Shown here: positions 18,705-27,098 of the stretch, in pieces
Position numbering within the stretch: the stretch's first letter is position 1
Layout: every line of letters starts with the position of its first letter
NCBI GenBank assembly: GCA_965205955.1
Contig: OZ242192.1
Coordinates: 744,001 to 808,000, forward strand
DNA length: 64,000 nt
Origin: G965202915 sp965205955
GTDB taxonomy: Bacteria > Pseudomonadota > Gammaproteobacteria > Eutrophobiales > Eutrophobiaceae
Reading direction: 5' to 3'
Position numbers and translations under genes: made by a program
Notes under the pieces: generated by a model
Database searches by the model: none
Told to the model about the DNA's origin: nothing
Seen by the model: only the letters and a program-made list of their open reading frames with translations

Positions 18705-19342
18705 TATTTCATCTTGCCTTGATTATTGGCCGCTTCGAGTTTCTTTATCCGTTTCTCTATAATATCCGCTGCGCTCCTCAATTCCGTTACCTCCTTATTG
18801 AAATCTTCTATTTCTGTTGCATCGGGTACGATATTTTTTTCAAAACGCATATATTCACTGATTTCGGTCATTACATGACGCGTATTATCCAGGCCGTACT
18901 TCCCCGCGTTTTTTATAAGGCGGCTTAGTTTGCAGGTGATGGTATCGCCCAGTAATCGGGAAGCAGGTTCTTCCCAATCCGGATCGAATTCCAGCATGAT
19001 ATTTTGAAATTTCCGAATTAGGTTCACATTGCCGATGATTTCCATATCTTCAGGGATCGCCGCGATTTTTTTTGCAAACAGCATCGCAATTAAGCTGCCG
19101 AGATGGGTTTTAATGTGGACATCGGGTGCGTCACAAATGCCGGATTTGATCTGCACTCCCTCTGGGTGGAAGGATATATGGAAGTGTAGATCCGAGTTGT
19201 AAATATCAATAAAAATAACCTTGCCGGATAGTTGCCCAAGCGCTTGCAGAGTTTCTTCATCCATGCCCAGGATTTTGTTGATTAATGCCTGCAACGAATC
19301 TATCAGGTTGTCTGCAATATCTCCGGATAATGCGGCCGTCAC
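18704..19342 (-). CDS. ubiJ: Ubiquinone biosynthesis accessory factor UbiJ
   Basis: 212 aa, GTG start overlapping the ubiE stop. The N-terminal half (about 1-115) is an SCP2-type sterol-carrier domain (HFHISFHPEGVQIKSG, DVHIKTHLGSLIAML). The C-terminus (about 170-205) is a heptad-rich coiled coil with many Glu, Lys and Leu. In E. coli UbiJ works with UbiK in the aerobic ubiquinone complex, presumably binding the lipid intermediates. Assignment rests on domain order and on being between ubiE and ubiB. Confidence 0.92.
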   Translation of the reverse strand: MTAALSGDIADNLIDSLQALINKILGMDEETLQALGQLSGKVIFIDIYNSDLHFHISFHPEGVQIKSGICDAPDVHIKTHLGSLIAMLFAKKIAAIPEDMEIIGNVNLIRKFQNIMLEFDPDWEEPASRLLGDTITCKLSRLIKNAGKYGLDNTRHVMTEISEYMRFEKNIVPDATEIEDFNKEVTELRSAADIIEKRIKKLEAANNQGKMK

Positions 19343-20088
19343 AGTTTGTATCCTCTATGAATTGCTACCACGCCGGCGGATAAATTAATGTAGTCAACCA
19401 TGTCGAACCCGGCCGATCTCATCATATTAGCCAGAGAAGACTGATCAGGATGGCTGCGAATTGACTCTACCAGATAGCGGTAACTTTCTTCGTCATCGGC
19501 AATTTTTTTCCCCAGCCACGGGATTACTTTGTAAGAATATTCATCATATAGTCTGGAGAATATAGGCAAAGCCACCCTGGAAAATTCCAGTATGAGTAAT
19601 TGGCCGCCGAAGCTGAGTTTTTCATATATGGATATCAGCGCCTGGGTTTTATCTGCGACATTACGTAGCCCGAATGCAATGGTGATCAAGTCAAAGCTGT
19701 TTTCGGGAAACGGCAGATTTTCTGCATTTGCCTGGATAAAATTCACTCTTGTTACGATGCCTCTGTTGATAAGGCGCTCCCTGCCCTGACTAAGCATATC
19801 TTCATTGATATCACACAGAGTGATAGTTCCGCGGTCCGAAAGCCTGTTTCTCATTAAAATTGCCATGTCGCCGGTTCCGGCGGCAAGATCCAGTATTTGC
19901 GAGTCTGATTTTATTTTTGCCAGATGGACTGCATAGCGCTTCCAGAGGCGGTGTATGCCCATGGACATCAGGTCATTCATAAGATCATATTGTAGCGCAA
20001 CCGAACTGAATATTTTTTTTACACGCTTTGTCTTTTCATTGTGAGGGGTTTGCAGGCGGCTGGAATTGGCCGTATCGATCCGGTTCAT
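19339..20088 (-). CDS. ubiE: Ubiquinone/menaquinone C-methyltransferase UbiE
   Basis: 249 aa from the ATG at 20088, 8 nt past the preceding gene; a longer frame overlapping that gene is unlikely. SAM-dependent C-methylation of the benzoquinol ring. Signature segments: VKKIFSSVALQYDLMNDLMSMG, the SAM site ILDLAAGTGDMA, ENLPFPENSFDLITIAFGLRN, and GGQLLILEFSR. Length equals the E. coli enzyme (251 aa). Confidence 0.96.
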   Translation of the reverse strand: MNRIDTANSSRLQTPHNEKTKRVKKIFSSVALQYDLMNDLMSMGIHRLWKRYAVHLAKIKSDSQILDLAAGTGDMAILMRNRLSDRGTITLCDINEDMLSQGRERLINRGIVTRVNFIQANAENLPFPENSFDLITIAFGLRNVADKTQALISIYEKLSFGGQLLILEFSRVALPIFSRLYDEYSYKVIPWLGKKIADDEESYRYLVESIRSHPDQSSLANMMRSAGFDMVDYINLSAGVVAIHRGYKL

Positions 20089-20096
20089 ATCTTCGA

Positions 20097-20498
20097 TCAG
20101 GGCTGCCGGCGGTGGTCTGCCTGCTCCAGGGCATCGAGGTAATCCTGCCAATTTTTTTCTTTATTTATACCCAGCTCATAAAGCAATGTCCATGAGTACA
20201 GCCCGGTGCTGTGGCCGTCGTCAAAATGTATTTTGATCGCATAGTTCCCCACCGGTTCCAGCTTGTCGATATTTACATTTTGTTTGTCGGTGTGGAAGGT
20301 TTTCTGACCGGCTCCGTGTCCACGAGTTTCCGCCGAAGGAGAATATACCCGCAGGTATTCGCACGACATTTCAAAACTGGAATTATCTTCAAAATTGATC
20401 TCAAGCATACGGGACTGCTGATGCAGGGTAATAGAGACCGGTTTTGGAGTTTTTTGATTCAATTTTGGTTCTTTACTTTTATTGCCAAAGCCGGGCAT
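20097..20498 (-). CDS. DUF971 protein
   Basis: 133 aa. A single DUF971 domain, related to the N-terminal zinc-containing domain of gamma-butyrobetaine hydroxylase: MLEINFEDNSSFEMSCEYLR, PVGNYAIKIHFDDGHSTGLYSW, and a final YELG segment. Its function is not known; its regular place just upstream of ubiE in proteobacteria hints at a link with quinone or redox metabolism. It is likely first in the ubiE-ubiJ-ubiB transcript. Confidence 0.88.
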   Translation of the reverse strand: MPGFGNKSKEPKLNQKTPKPVSITLHQQSRMLEINFEDNSSFEMSCEYLRVYSPSAETRGHGAGQKTFHTDKQNVNIDKLEPVGNYAIKIHFDDGHSTGLYSWTLLYELGINKEKNWQDYLDALEQADHRRQP

Positions 20499-20614
20499 AA
20501 GGACAGAGTGACGCGAAATAAAAGCCGCCGTTGATGCCGGGTGGAATCATCCAAATCCTTCTTTTTAATGCATACGGAAAGCATTCTGTTCTTTCAACGG
20601 AATAGAGTTGTAGC

Positions 20615-21928
20615 TTAATCCAAACTTAATTTTTTCAGTTTGTATCGCAATGCTCTGAAGCTTATTCCCAGCAGTTTAGCCGCCGCCGTTTTGTTCCAGG
20701 AGGTTTTTTTCAGCGCATCGAGTATTTTTTTGCGTTCCATTTCCATTAATTCGGACTCCAGATTGCCGTTATTATTGGCCGTGTCATTATTCAATACACT
20801 TTGAATATTCAGATCCTCTTCATCAATAAGCTCCTTTCCGCTCATTGCGACGGCACTTTCCAGTATATTTTCAAGCTCCCTTACATTTCCGGGGAATGAA
20901 TATTGCTTTAGACAATTCAGCGCGGATTTTGAGATTTTGGCGCAGGCTATCTGTTCTTTTTTCGCTATTTTTTGCAGTATATATTCGACCAGCGCCTCAA
21001 TATCCTGTTTTCTCTCCCTGAGGGCGGGAACATTGATGGCGATAACGTTAATGCGATAAAACAGGTCTTGTCTGAACTGCCCGGCATGAACCTGTTGTTG
21101 CAGATCTTTATTGGTGGCGCTCAATATCCGAATATCGACCTTGATTTCTTTTTCCGAACCTATGGGGCGTATTACTTTTTCTTGTATGGAGCGCAGCAGC
21201 TTGACCTGCATATGCTGAGGTAGTTCGGCAACCTCATCCAGAAACAAAGTGCCCCCGTCTGCGATCTCAAACAGACCATCTTTGTCTGTGGCGGCGCCGG
21301 TAAAACTGCCTTTGACGTAACCAAATAATTCACTCTCCAGCAAATCATGCGGTATTGCGCCGCAATTGACCGGTATAAATGGTTTATGCGCCCTGGAACT
21401 GTACGCATGGATCATGCTGGCGACAAGTTCCTTGCCGGTTCCGGATTCTCCGCTTATGCAAACCGGCGCCTGGCTCCTGGAGACTTTCACTATTTTTTTC
21501 ACTAATTCCTGCATTTGTTCACTTGTGCCGATTAATTGATGTTCAGTAGTGTCCCGGATCTTGTCCAGATTCAGCGCATTTTTTACGATTGTTCTTAATA
21601 TCTCCAAGTCAATCGGCTTGCTCATAAAATCGAATGCTCCCGATTTCAGAGCTTGTATCGCCGATTCCATATTGCCGTGCGCCGTCAATACGGCGATTGG
21701 CATATTGGGGAAGTGTTTCTGGCAATACGCAACCAGTTCCAGACCATTGCCGTCCGGCAGGCGCATATCGGTCAAACAAATATCGAAATTATGCTCCTTC
21801 AGGACTTTTTGAGCGCCGTTAATGTCGTTGACACAAATACAATTTATATCAATACGCTCCAGCGTAATATCCAGCAATTCACATATGTCCGACTCATCAT
21901 CAATGATCAATGCCAGTGATTTCCTCAT
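20615..21928 (-). CDS. pilR: NtrC-family response regulator, probably PilR
   Basis: 437 aa from the ATG at 21928, which shares a base with the pilS stop (TAATG). Receiver domain with phospho-acceptor D54 (LTDMRLPDGNG) and K in FMSKPID, then the AAA+ sigma-54 activator domain (about 130-365) with Walker A GESGTGKE, the sigma-54 contact loop GSFTGA, Walker B GGTLFLDEVAEL, and a Fis-type HTH at the end (NKTAAAKLLGISFRALRYKL). It should switch on sigma-54 promoters such as that of pilin. The PilR call rests on the adjoining PilS-like kinase and pil genes elsewhere in the window; pilA itself is not in the window. Confidence 0.9.
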   Translation of the reverse strand: MRKSLALIIDDESDICELLDITLERIDINCICVNDINGAQKVLKEHNFDICLTDMRLPDGNGLELVAYCQKHFPNMPIAVLTAHGNMESAIQALKSGAFDFMSKPIDLEILRTIVKNALNLDKIRDTTEHQLIGTSEQMQELVKKIVKVSRSQAPVCISGESGTGKELVASMIHAYSSRAHKPFIPVNCGAIPHDLLESELFGYVKGSFTGAATDKDGLFEIADGGTLFLDEVAELPQHMQVKLLRSIQEKVIRPIGSEKEIKVDIRILSATNKDLQQQVHAGQFRQDLFYRINVIAINVPALRERKQDIEALVEYILQKIAKKEQIACAKISKSALNCLKQYSFPGNVRELENILESAVAMSGKELIDEEDLNIQSVLNNDTANNNGNLESELMEMERKKILDALKKTSWNKTAAAKLLGISFRALRYKLKKLSLD

Positions 21929-23547
21929 TACATCAGCTCGTTCAGCTTGCCCGGATGAGGAAAAGTAATCCTGAAGCAACAACCCTTATCGGTATTTGAA
22001 TAAAGGGTCAAATCAGCCTGATTCGCTTCGCAAAGCTCTCTTGCAATATACAATCCCATTCCAGATCCTTCGCGTTCGGAGGTGAAGAAAGGCTCAAATA
22101 ACTGCTCTACAATTTTATCGCTGATACCGTTGCCATGATCAATAACATCCAGGTACGGTCTCCCAGTCTCCTGTTTAATCCCGCATTCCAACCCTACCAA
22201 AGGCTTATCTTTGCTGTAACGCAGCGCATTCTCGCAAAGATTCGATAATATTTGATCGAGCTGCAGAGAGTCCATTTTAACGCATAAATTATATTTATCT
22301 GTTTTTAGCGTTATATCATTGTTATTGAAGTTTTGACAAGTTTGCCATTGTTCCATGAAATTTTTGAGCCAGGTATGCAACTCGATTTCTTCCGGGATAC
22401 TGGGCTCACGGCGGCTGATACTCATTACATTTTCAATGACGTTGTTTACTCTTTTTGAGTGTTGCTGGATGATGGCACTGAGTTTTTTATCCTCCGGGTT
22501 TAACCCGGGTGATTCAGATAGTAGCTGGCTCGCGCTACTGATTGCTCCCAGAGGATTCCTTACCTCATGAGCGATTCCGGCGGCCAATGTGCCTAATGAT
22601 GCCAGTTTCATTTGCTGCGCATGCTGTCTCAATGAAGCTATGTCTTCCATGAAGATCAGCGCCGCAAAAATGGATTCAAAGGACAATTGTGAGAAAGTAA
22701 GCTGCACATTGATTCCAGATTCAAACAAATGAATGTTGTTATTTTGACCGCCATCTCCGTTTTTCCAGCCTTCAAATTTCCGATCAATCTCGGATGAAAT
22801 TTCTTTCAATCTGCGACTCTGGGCATTATCGATATTCAGCATTTTTTGCGCCGCCAGATTGCAGAGTTCAATCTTGGTATCACTATTGATAACAAGTATC
22901 CCAGTCTGCATTCTATGCACGATCAATTCATTGAGACGGGATAGATTTTTTAAATCTATCGCCCTTTCCCTGGCTAATTCTTCACTTTTTTTCGTTCTCA
23001 ACGCAAGGGCTTGTCCGATTATCGAAGTGATAAAAAATGTTATGCCGAGAAAACCGGCATGCACATAATTAGGCTGGGGATCTAAATGGGTGAGTTCGGC
23101 ATAGATCTCCTCCGCAAGGACAGCCAGACTGGCCAGTGCGGCAATGGAGACAGCTATTTTTTTTGTGGTTAGAATACTGTTTCCTGCTACTGCGATTACC
23201 AATAGCACGCCAAGACCGCTGTGCAATCCTGTGCTGGCATAGATCAATGCCGTCAAAAGCAAAATGTCCGTGAGTGCGTGAATCGCCACTTGCAGGCGAA
23301 ATTGGGGCTGTCGCAGTGAAATGAAATAAAAAAATAACAAGGCAGAAAATAAATAAATATGCGATGCCTGATTGAATATAGGTTGACTGTATATTCCCAA
23401 TGATTTGGGGAATTGATCGAACCAATATAAAGAAGAGACGAATGTTCCTGATAATACCAGACGGTATATATTGAAATAATACAGCGCCTTCCATGAGGTC
23501 TGCAGATCATGATAATCGCCGGGCTGGTTTTCCATATAGGATTTCAT
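21928..23547 (-). CDS. pilS: Sensor histidine kinase, probably PilS
   Basis: 539 aa. About six N-terminal membrane helices (residues 28-190) with short loops, a PAS-like cytoplasmic segment (about 205-315), then the kinase core: H-box GIAHEVRNPLGAISSASQLL, N-box LDQILSNLCENALRYS, G1 DHGNGI, and G2 SGMGLYIARELC. In Pseudomonas PilS senses pilin in the membrane and controls PilR; the same topology and gene pairing are seen here. Two nearby Met codons (1 and 5) are possible starts. Confidence 0.9.
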   Translation of the reverse strand: MKSYMENQPGDYHDLQTSWKALYYFNIYRLVLSGTFVSSLYWFDQFPKSLGIYSQPIFNQASHIYLFSALLFFYFISLRQPQFRLQVAIHALTDILLLTALIYASTGLHSGLGVLLVIAVAGNSILTTKKIAVSIAALASLAVLAEEIYAELTHLDPQPNYVHAGFLGITFFITSIIGQALALRTKKSEELARERAIDLKNLSRLNELIVHRMQTGILVINSDTKIELCNLAAQKMLNIDNAQSRRLKEISSEIDRKFEGWKNGDGGQNNNIHLFESGINVQLTFSQLSFESIFAALIFMEDIASLRQHAQQMKLASLGTLAAGIAHEVRNPLGAISSASQLLSESPGLNPEDKKLSAIIQQHSKRVNNVIENVMSISRREPSIPEEIELHTWLKNFMEQWQTCQNFNNNDITLKTDKYNLCVKMDSLQLDQILSNLCENALRYSKDKPLVGLECGIKQETGRPYLDVIDHGNGISDKIVEQLFEPFFTSEREGSGMGLYIARELCEANQADLTLYSNTDKGCCFRITFPHPGKLNELM

Positions 23548-23731
23548 CCGCTCAAGGCTGTTCGGAGATGATCAATCATGCAAATTGTGCCTGTGTTGCA
23601 GTACCGGCGACAAAAGTAAATAATTGAATCTTTCATTCCATTATTAACCGACTGAACCATGTATATTTCATAAACCTTTGGATAAAATGAAATAATATAG
23701 CAGAATGGTTTGTCATGGGTGTATGTAAAGT

Positions 23732-24895
23732 ATGAATCTTCACGAATATCAAGCGAGAAAACTGTTTACAGAGCATGGGGTTCCGGTGCCTGCGGGACAA
23801 CTGGCGCATTCGGTTGAAGAGGCTCTCCGCGCTACGTCCGAACTCGGCGGTGACGGCTGGGTTGTGAAAGCGCAGGTACATTCGGGCGGAAGAGGTAAGG
23901 CCGGGGGCGTCAAACTGGTTAAAGATATTGCCGAACTCGAGCAGGCGGTGAGAACAATGCTCGGGAAAAAGCTGGTTACCAAACAATCTGCCCCCGATGG
24001 TCAGCCGGTAAATTGTGTGCTGGTACAGTCTATTTCCAATATAGTTTCCGAGCTTTACCTGGCGATGGTCGTTGACAGGTGCAGCCATAGAATAGCGGTT
24101 ATCTTCTCGAGCGCAGGCGGTATGGATATAGAGGAAGTCGCCGCCAGTAAACTGGGGAAAATACACAGTATCGACATTGATCCGGTGATGGGTTTGCAGG
24201 AATTTCAGAGCCGCCAAATTGGATTCGCGTTGAATCTTGATCAGCAGCAGAGACAGCAGCTATCCGGCATATTACAGGGCCTGTATCGATTGTTTGTTGC
24301 GAAGGATTTGAGCTTGATAGAGATCAATCCGCTGGTGGTTAACAGGGAAGGCGGCCTGGAAATTCTGGATCTGAAAGTCTCTATTGATGATAATGCTCTG
24401 TATCGTCAATCCAACCTGGAAGAATGGCGTGATATGACCCAGGAGGATGAAAAAGAAAACATTGCCAAGCAATTCGATCTTAATTATGTCACTCTGGACG
24501 GCAATATAGCTTGCATGGTTAATGGCGCCGGTTTGGCCATGGCGACGATGGATATTATTAAATTACACGGCGGGGAACCGGCCAACTTTCTTGATGTCGG
24601 CGGGGGCGCGACTACTGAAAAGGTGGCGGAAGCATTTAAACTGATTGTATCGGATCAGAATGTTAAATCCATATTGGTCAATATATTTGGTGGAATTGTG
24701 CGCTGTGACTTGATTGCAGACGGCGTTGTGACAGCGATTAAAGAGGTGGGGGTTGAAGTCCCCGTTATAGTGCGACTGGAAGGCACCAATGTAGAGCAGG
24801 GCAAGGAGGCTCTCATGGCCAGCGGTTTGACACTTATACAGGCGGATGATTTGGCCGATGCGGCCAGTAAAGCCGTTGCTGCGGCAAAAGCCTAA
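23732..24895 (+). CDS. sucC: Succinyl-CoA synthetase beta subunit SucC
   Basis: 387 aa. TCA-cycle enzyme making succinate and ATP (or GTP) from succinyl-CoA. The N-terminus MNLHEYQARKLFTEHGVPVP, the ATP-grasp region WVVKAQVHSGGRGKAGGVKL, the metal site EINPLVV, and the CoA-ligase part NFLDVGGGATTEKV with NIFGGIVRCD are all present. It shares one base with sucD (TAATG), so synthesis of the two subunits is coupled. Confidence 0.97.
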   Translation: MNLHEYQARKLFTEHGVPVPAGQLAHSVEEALRATSELGGDGWVVKAQVHSGGRGKAGGVKLVKDIAELEQAVRTMLGKKLVTKQSAPDGQPVNCVLVQSISNIVSELYLAMVVDRCSHRIAVIFSSAGGMDIEEVAASKLGKIHSIDIDPVMGLQEFQSRQIGFALNLDQQQRQQLSGILQGLYRLFVAKDLSLIEINPLVVNREGGLEILDLKVSIDDNALYRQSNLEEWRDMTQEDEKENIAKQFDLNYVTLDGNIACMVNGAGLAMATMDIIKLHGGEPANFLDVGGGATTEKVAEAFKLIVSDQNVKSILVNIFGGIVRCDLIADGVVTAIKEVGVEVPVIVRLEGTNVEQGKEALMASGLTLIQADDLADAASKAVAAAKA

Positions 24896-25767
24896 TGGCA
24901 ATACTAATCGATAAACAGACAAAGGCGCTTGTACAAGGCTTTACCGGCAGACAGGGAACCTTCCATGCGCAACAGGCGATAGAGTACGGAACACAAGTAG
25001 TTGGCGGAGTCACCCCGGGGCGTGGCGGTGAAACGCACCTCAATAGGCCGGTATTCGATACGGTACGAGATGCGATCAATGATACCGGCGCCGATGCCAG
25101 TATGATTATGGTGCCGGCCAGATTTGCTGCGGAGGCGATAACGGAAGCTGCGGATGCAGGCATCGAGATTATTGTTTGCATTACTGAAGGTATTCCGGTT
25201 ATCGATATGGTTAAAACCAGGGCCGTCCTTGAACGTTACCCCGATACAAAACTGGTTGGGCCAAACTGTCCGGGACTGATCACACCGGGACAATGCAAAA
25301 TCGGAATCATGCCGGGTGATATTCATAAACCCGGCTGCATAGGGATTGTGTCCCGTTCCGGCACCTTGACCTATGAAGCGGTGCACCAGACTACGCAGCA
25401 GGGTCTTGGACAGAGTACCTGTGTTGGAATAGGCGGCGATCCGATTCATGGGATGAATTTTATCGATTGTCTTGCACTTTTCGAGGGTGATCCCGGCACG
25501 GAAGGTATTATTATGGTGGGCGAAATAGGCGGTACCGCCGAAGAAGAGGCGGCACAATTCATCAAAGAAAATGTTACTAAGCCTGTAGTGGGTTATATTG
25601 CCGGTGTTACCGCCCCTCCCGGCAAACGCATGGGTCATGCCGGGGCGATTATTTCCGGTGGCAAAGGCACCGCCGATGACAAGTTTGCGGCGCTTGAAGG
25701 CGCCGGAGTCAGCACGGTGCGTTCTCCGGCCGAGCTTGGCAGTGCGATTGCTGGATTACTAAAGTAG
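24895..25767 (+). CDS. sucD: Succinyl-CoA synthetase alpha subunit SucD
   Basis: 290 aa. It carries the CoA-binding Rossmann domain (VQGFTGRQGTFHAQQAIEYG), VGPNCPGLITP, the region GIVSRSGTLTYEAV, and the phospho-histidine loop GHAGAIISGGKGTADDK near residue 245. Full length. It ends the plus-strand operon; the accessory island with oppositely oriented genes begins directly after it. Confidence 0.97.
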   Translation: MAILIDKQTKALVQGFTGRQGTFHAQQAIEYGTQVVGGVTPGRGGETHLNRPVFDTVRDAINDTGADASMIMVPARFAAEAITEAADAGIEIIVCITEGIPVIDMVKTRAVLERYPDTKLVGPNCPGLITPGQCKIGIMPGDIHKPGCIGIVSRSGTLTYEAVHQTTQQGLGQSTCVGIGGDPIHGMNFIDCLALFEGDPGTEGIIMVGEIGGTAEEEAAQFIKENVTKPVVGYIAGVTAPPGKRMGHAGAIISGGKGTADDKFAALEGAGVSTVRSPAELGSAIAGLLK

Positions 25768-25897
25768 GAATGGAAGAAAAATATGCTCCTGCTCCTAATT
25801 CACAGGTGCAAAACCTATCTTAAATTTGACCTTTACGATTTGGGTAACTAGCCCTGATATGAAATTCTTAATATTATTCATTACACTTCCTTAATCA
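25768..25897. other. Intergenic DNA between sucD and the attC-like site
   Basis: 130 bp of A+T-rich DNA with no credible reading frame, RNA gene or terminator that I can see. It marks the left edge of the accessory island. Confidence 0.5.
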
Positions 25898-25968
25898 TAT
25901 AACGCCTTACTCACCGATAAATTGCGAGTGTAGCGAGCAATTTATCGGTGAGTAGCAATTTGTTAGAG
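25898..25968 (-). other. attC-like integron recombination site
   Basis: Read on the minus strand the site starts with CTCTAAC (close to the inverse core RYYYAAC), whose TAA is the stop codon of the gene before it. Then come 7 nt, an 18-nt arm TACTCACCGATAAATTGC, an 11-nt loop, the perfectly complementary arm, 4 nt, and GGCGTTATATG (close to the core GTTRRRY). The two cores are themselves complementary except for one position in six, and the unequal spacers (7 and 4 nt) are what attC folding leaves unpaired. Total length about 71 bp. No T-run follows, arguing against a terminator. Both cores have one mismatch to consensus, and no integrase gene is in the window. Confidence 0.62.
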
Positions 25969-26751
25969 GCCATTGCGAGTTATCATAATTCTTAACAACA
26001 ATAATGACCATTTTATGGAGTCATAGACAAGTGCAGAAATAACAGGCTTCGTACCATGAACATCTCCCATATTTGACCTTAGCTCTTGCATAACGAATGC
26101 AGCTTGGTTTAAAGAACCATCCAAATTTGAAGATAATGGCTTAATGTCTGGCTTGCTCCAACCTATTTCTTGCAGCTCTTGAATTAACTTTTCTTTGGCT
26201 CCTATAGCATCAATGGACTTCTTTATTCTTTCTTGGAACGATGCCTTGTTTGGATCACCAAGCTCAAACTCTTGATATATTGAACCTGTAACTGAATCCA
26301 ATGCCCCACATGAAGCAGAGAGTGATCCACTCAAATCTCCGTCTCTCAATCTACTTGCAGCCTTCAAAATGTCTTTGTGAGCTTTGTCAGGTATATCTTG
26401 TAATTCTGACACGTCAAATATTTCTATCGGCAATATCACTGAACCTGAAAACTTCCAACCAACCTTGGATAAGACTTGCTCTAATTCAGAGATTAGATCA
26501 GGCTTTATGCGAAGCATTGCTTCACAGCATATAGATGATACGGAACTGGCTGAATTGATATCCATAGATCCGATTTGCGCATCAATTGCGCTTAGTAATT
26601 GAGACTTAGACGCGCCACCTTGAGGCTTTTGCTCCAAGTGAGCTAGATCGGCCATATTGATGTTTGCATATCCAACGATCCGTTTTATATCACCGAAGGA
26701 AAAGTTTTCAGTAAGCGAAGACCTTATTGGTCCCCAAGGTATATTTTCCAT
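25963..26751 (-). CDS. Putative defence protein with Abi_C-like C-terminal domain
   Basis: 262 aa, ATG with a good ribosome site (AGAGGA, 7 nt before). No signal peptide or membrane helix. The N-terminal 100 residues are not recognised. From about 125 it resembles the abortive-infection C-terminal domain (Abi_C): AASRLRDGDLSGSLSASCGAL (a helix like the family's RLRDGDLxGAI), a linker, then LRSNMGDVHG followed by a helix ending near the C-terminus, matching the family's LRNKxGDxHG motif. Such proteins occur among phage-defence genes; mechanism is unknown. The stop codon lies inside an attC-like site, the layout of an integron gene cassette. The domain call is from memory of the family pattern, so moderate. 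Confidence 0.65.
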   Translation of the reverse strand: MENIPWGPIRSSLTENFSFGDIKRIVGYANINMADLAHLEQKPQGGASKSQLLSAIDAQIGSMDINSASSVSSICCEAMLRIKPDLISELEQVLSKVGWKFSGSVILPIEIFDVSELQDIPDKAHKDILKAASRLRDGDLSGSLSASCGALDSVTGSIYQEFELGDPNKASFQERIKKSIDAIGAKEKLIQELQEIGWSKPDIKPLSSNLDGSLNQAAFVMQELRSNMGDVHGTKPVISALVYDSIKWSLLLLRIMITRNGL

Positions 26752-27088
26752 GCACGTATCCTCTTTTGGCTTCTAACAGTATGATATAGAGAAAAAATTC
26801 CTCTATATCAATATTCAGAGGATTCCTCATACTTTTGCGAGAAAGTTTTGAGAAATCTTTTTTTGATTTTGGTCGTTTAAATGGCTTTTTTGCCATATTC
26901 TTAAAATAAATTTCTGGAATTGCACCAGCAATTTAGACAATGTTGGCGGTGTTAGGGATGCATGTCAAGAAGTGGCCCCCATTCTTAGGACAGTCTATAC
27001 ATAACGACTTAAGTTATACCGCATAATTTTCGTAGCACCGAACTAGGTTTTTCCCACTTGGTAGGTTGTCGCTGTCATTATACATCAC
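26752..27088. other. Gene-poor stretch inside the accessory island
   Basis: 337 bp between the Abi_C-like gene and the small membrane protein gene. It contains the 5' leader of the former, a short unsupported minus-strand frame (26708-26896) overlapping its start, a small palindrome AATTGC-ACCA-GCAATT (26918-26933), a hairpin ATGGC-TTTTTT-GCCAT (26881-26896), a sequence near 26970-26995 that reads like an insertion-sequence end, and one half of a 10-bp inverted repeat. No firm gene. Confidence 0.5.
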
Positions 27089-27098
27089 TTATGCGGCA
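27017..27098. repeat. 10-bp inverted repeat flanking the end of the small membrane gene
   Basis: TACCGCATAA (27017-27026) and TTATGCGGCA (27089-27098) are complementary in 9 of 10 positions with 62 nt between. The right arm contains the stop codon of the 94-aa gene, and GTTATGT follows the left arm on the minus strand. The arrangement recalls an attC site, but the inner arms pair poorly. Confidence 0.35.

Noticed and set aside
25908..25954. Reading the 18-bp hairpin as a Rho-independent terminator for sucCD
   Set aside because: No T-run follows on either strand, and the arms are flanked by matching core-like heptamers with the neighbouring stop codon inside one of them, which fits attC better.
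26708..26896. 62-codon minus-strand frame MAKKPFKRPKS... upstream of the Abi_C-like gene
   Set aside because: It has no ribosome site, overlaps the well-supported start of the next gene by 44 nt and shows no recognisable domain. A small gene cannot be excluded, but I cannot support it.
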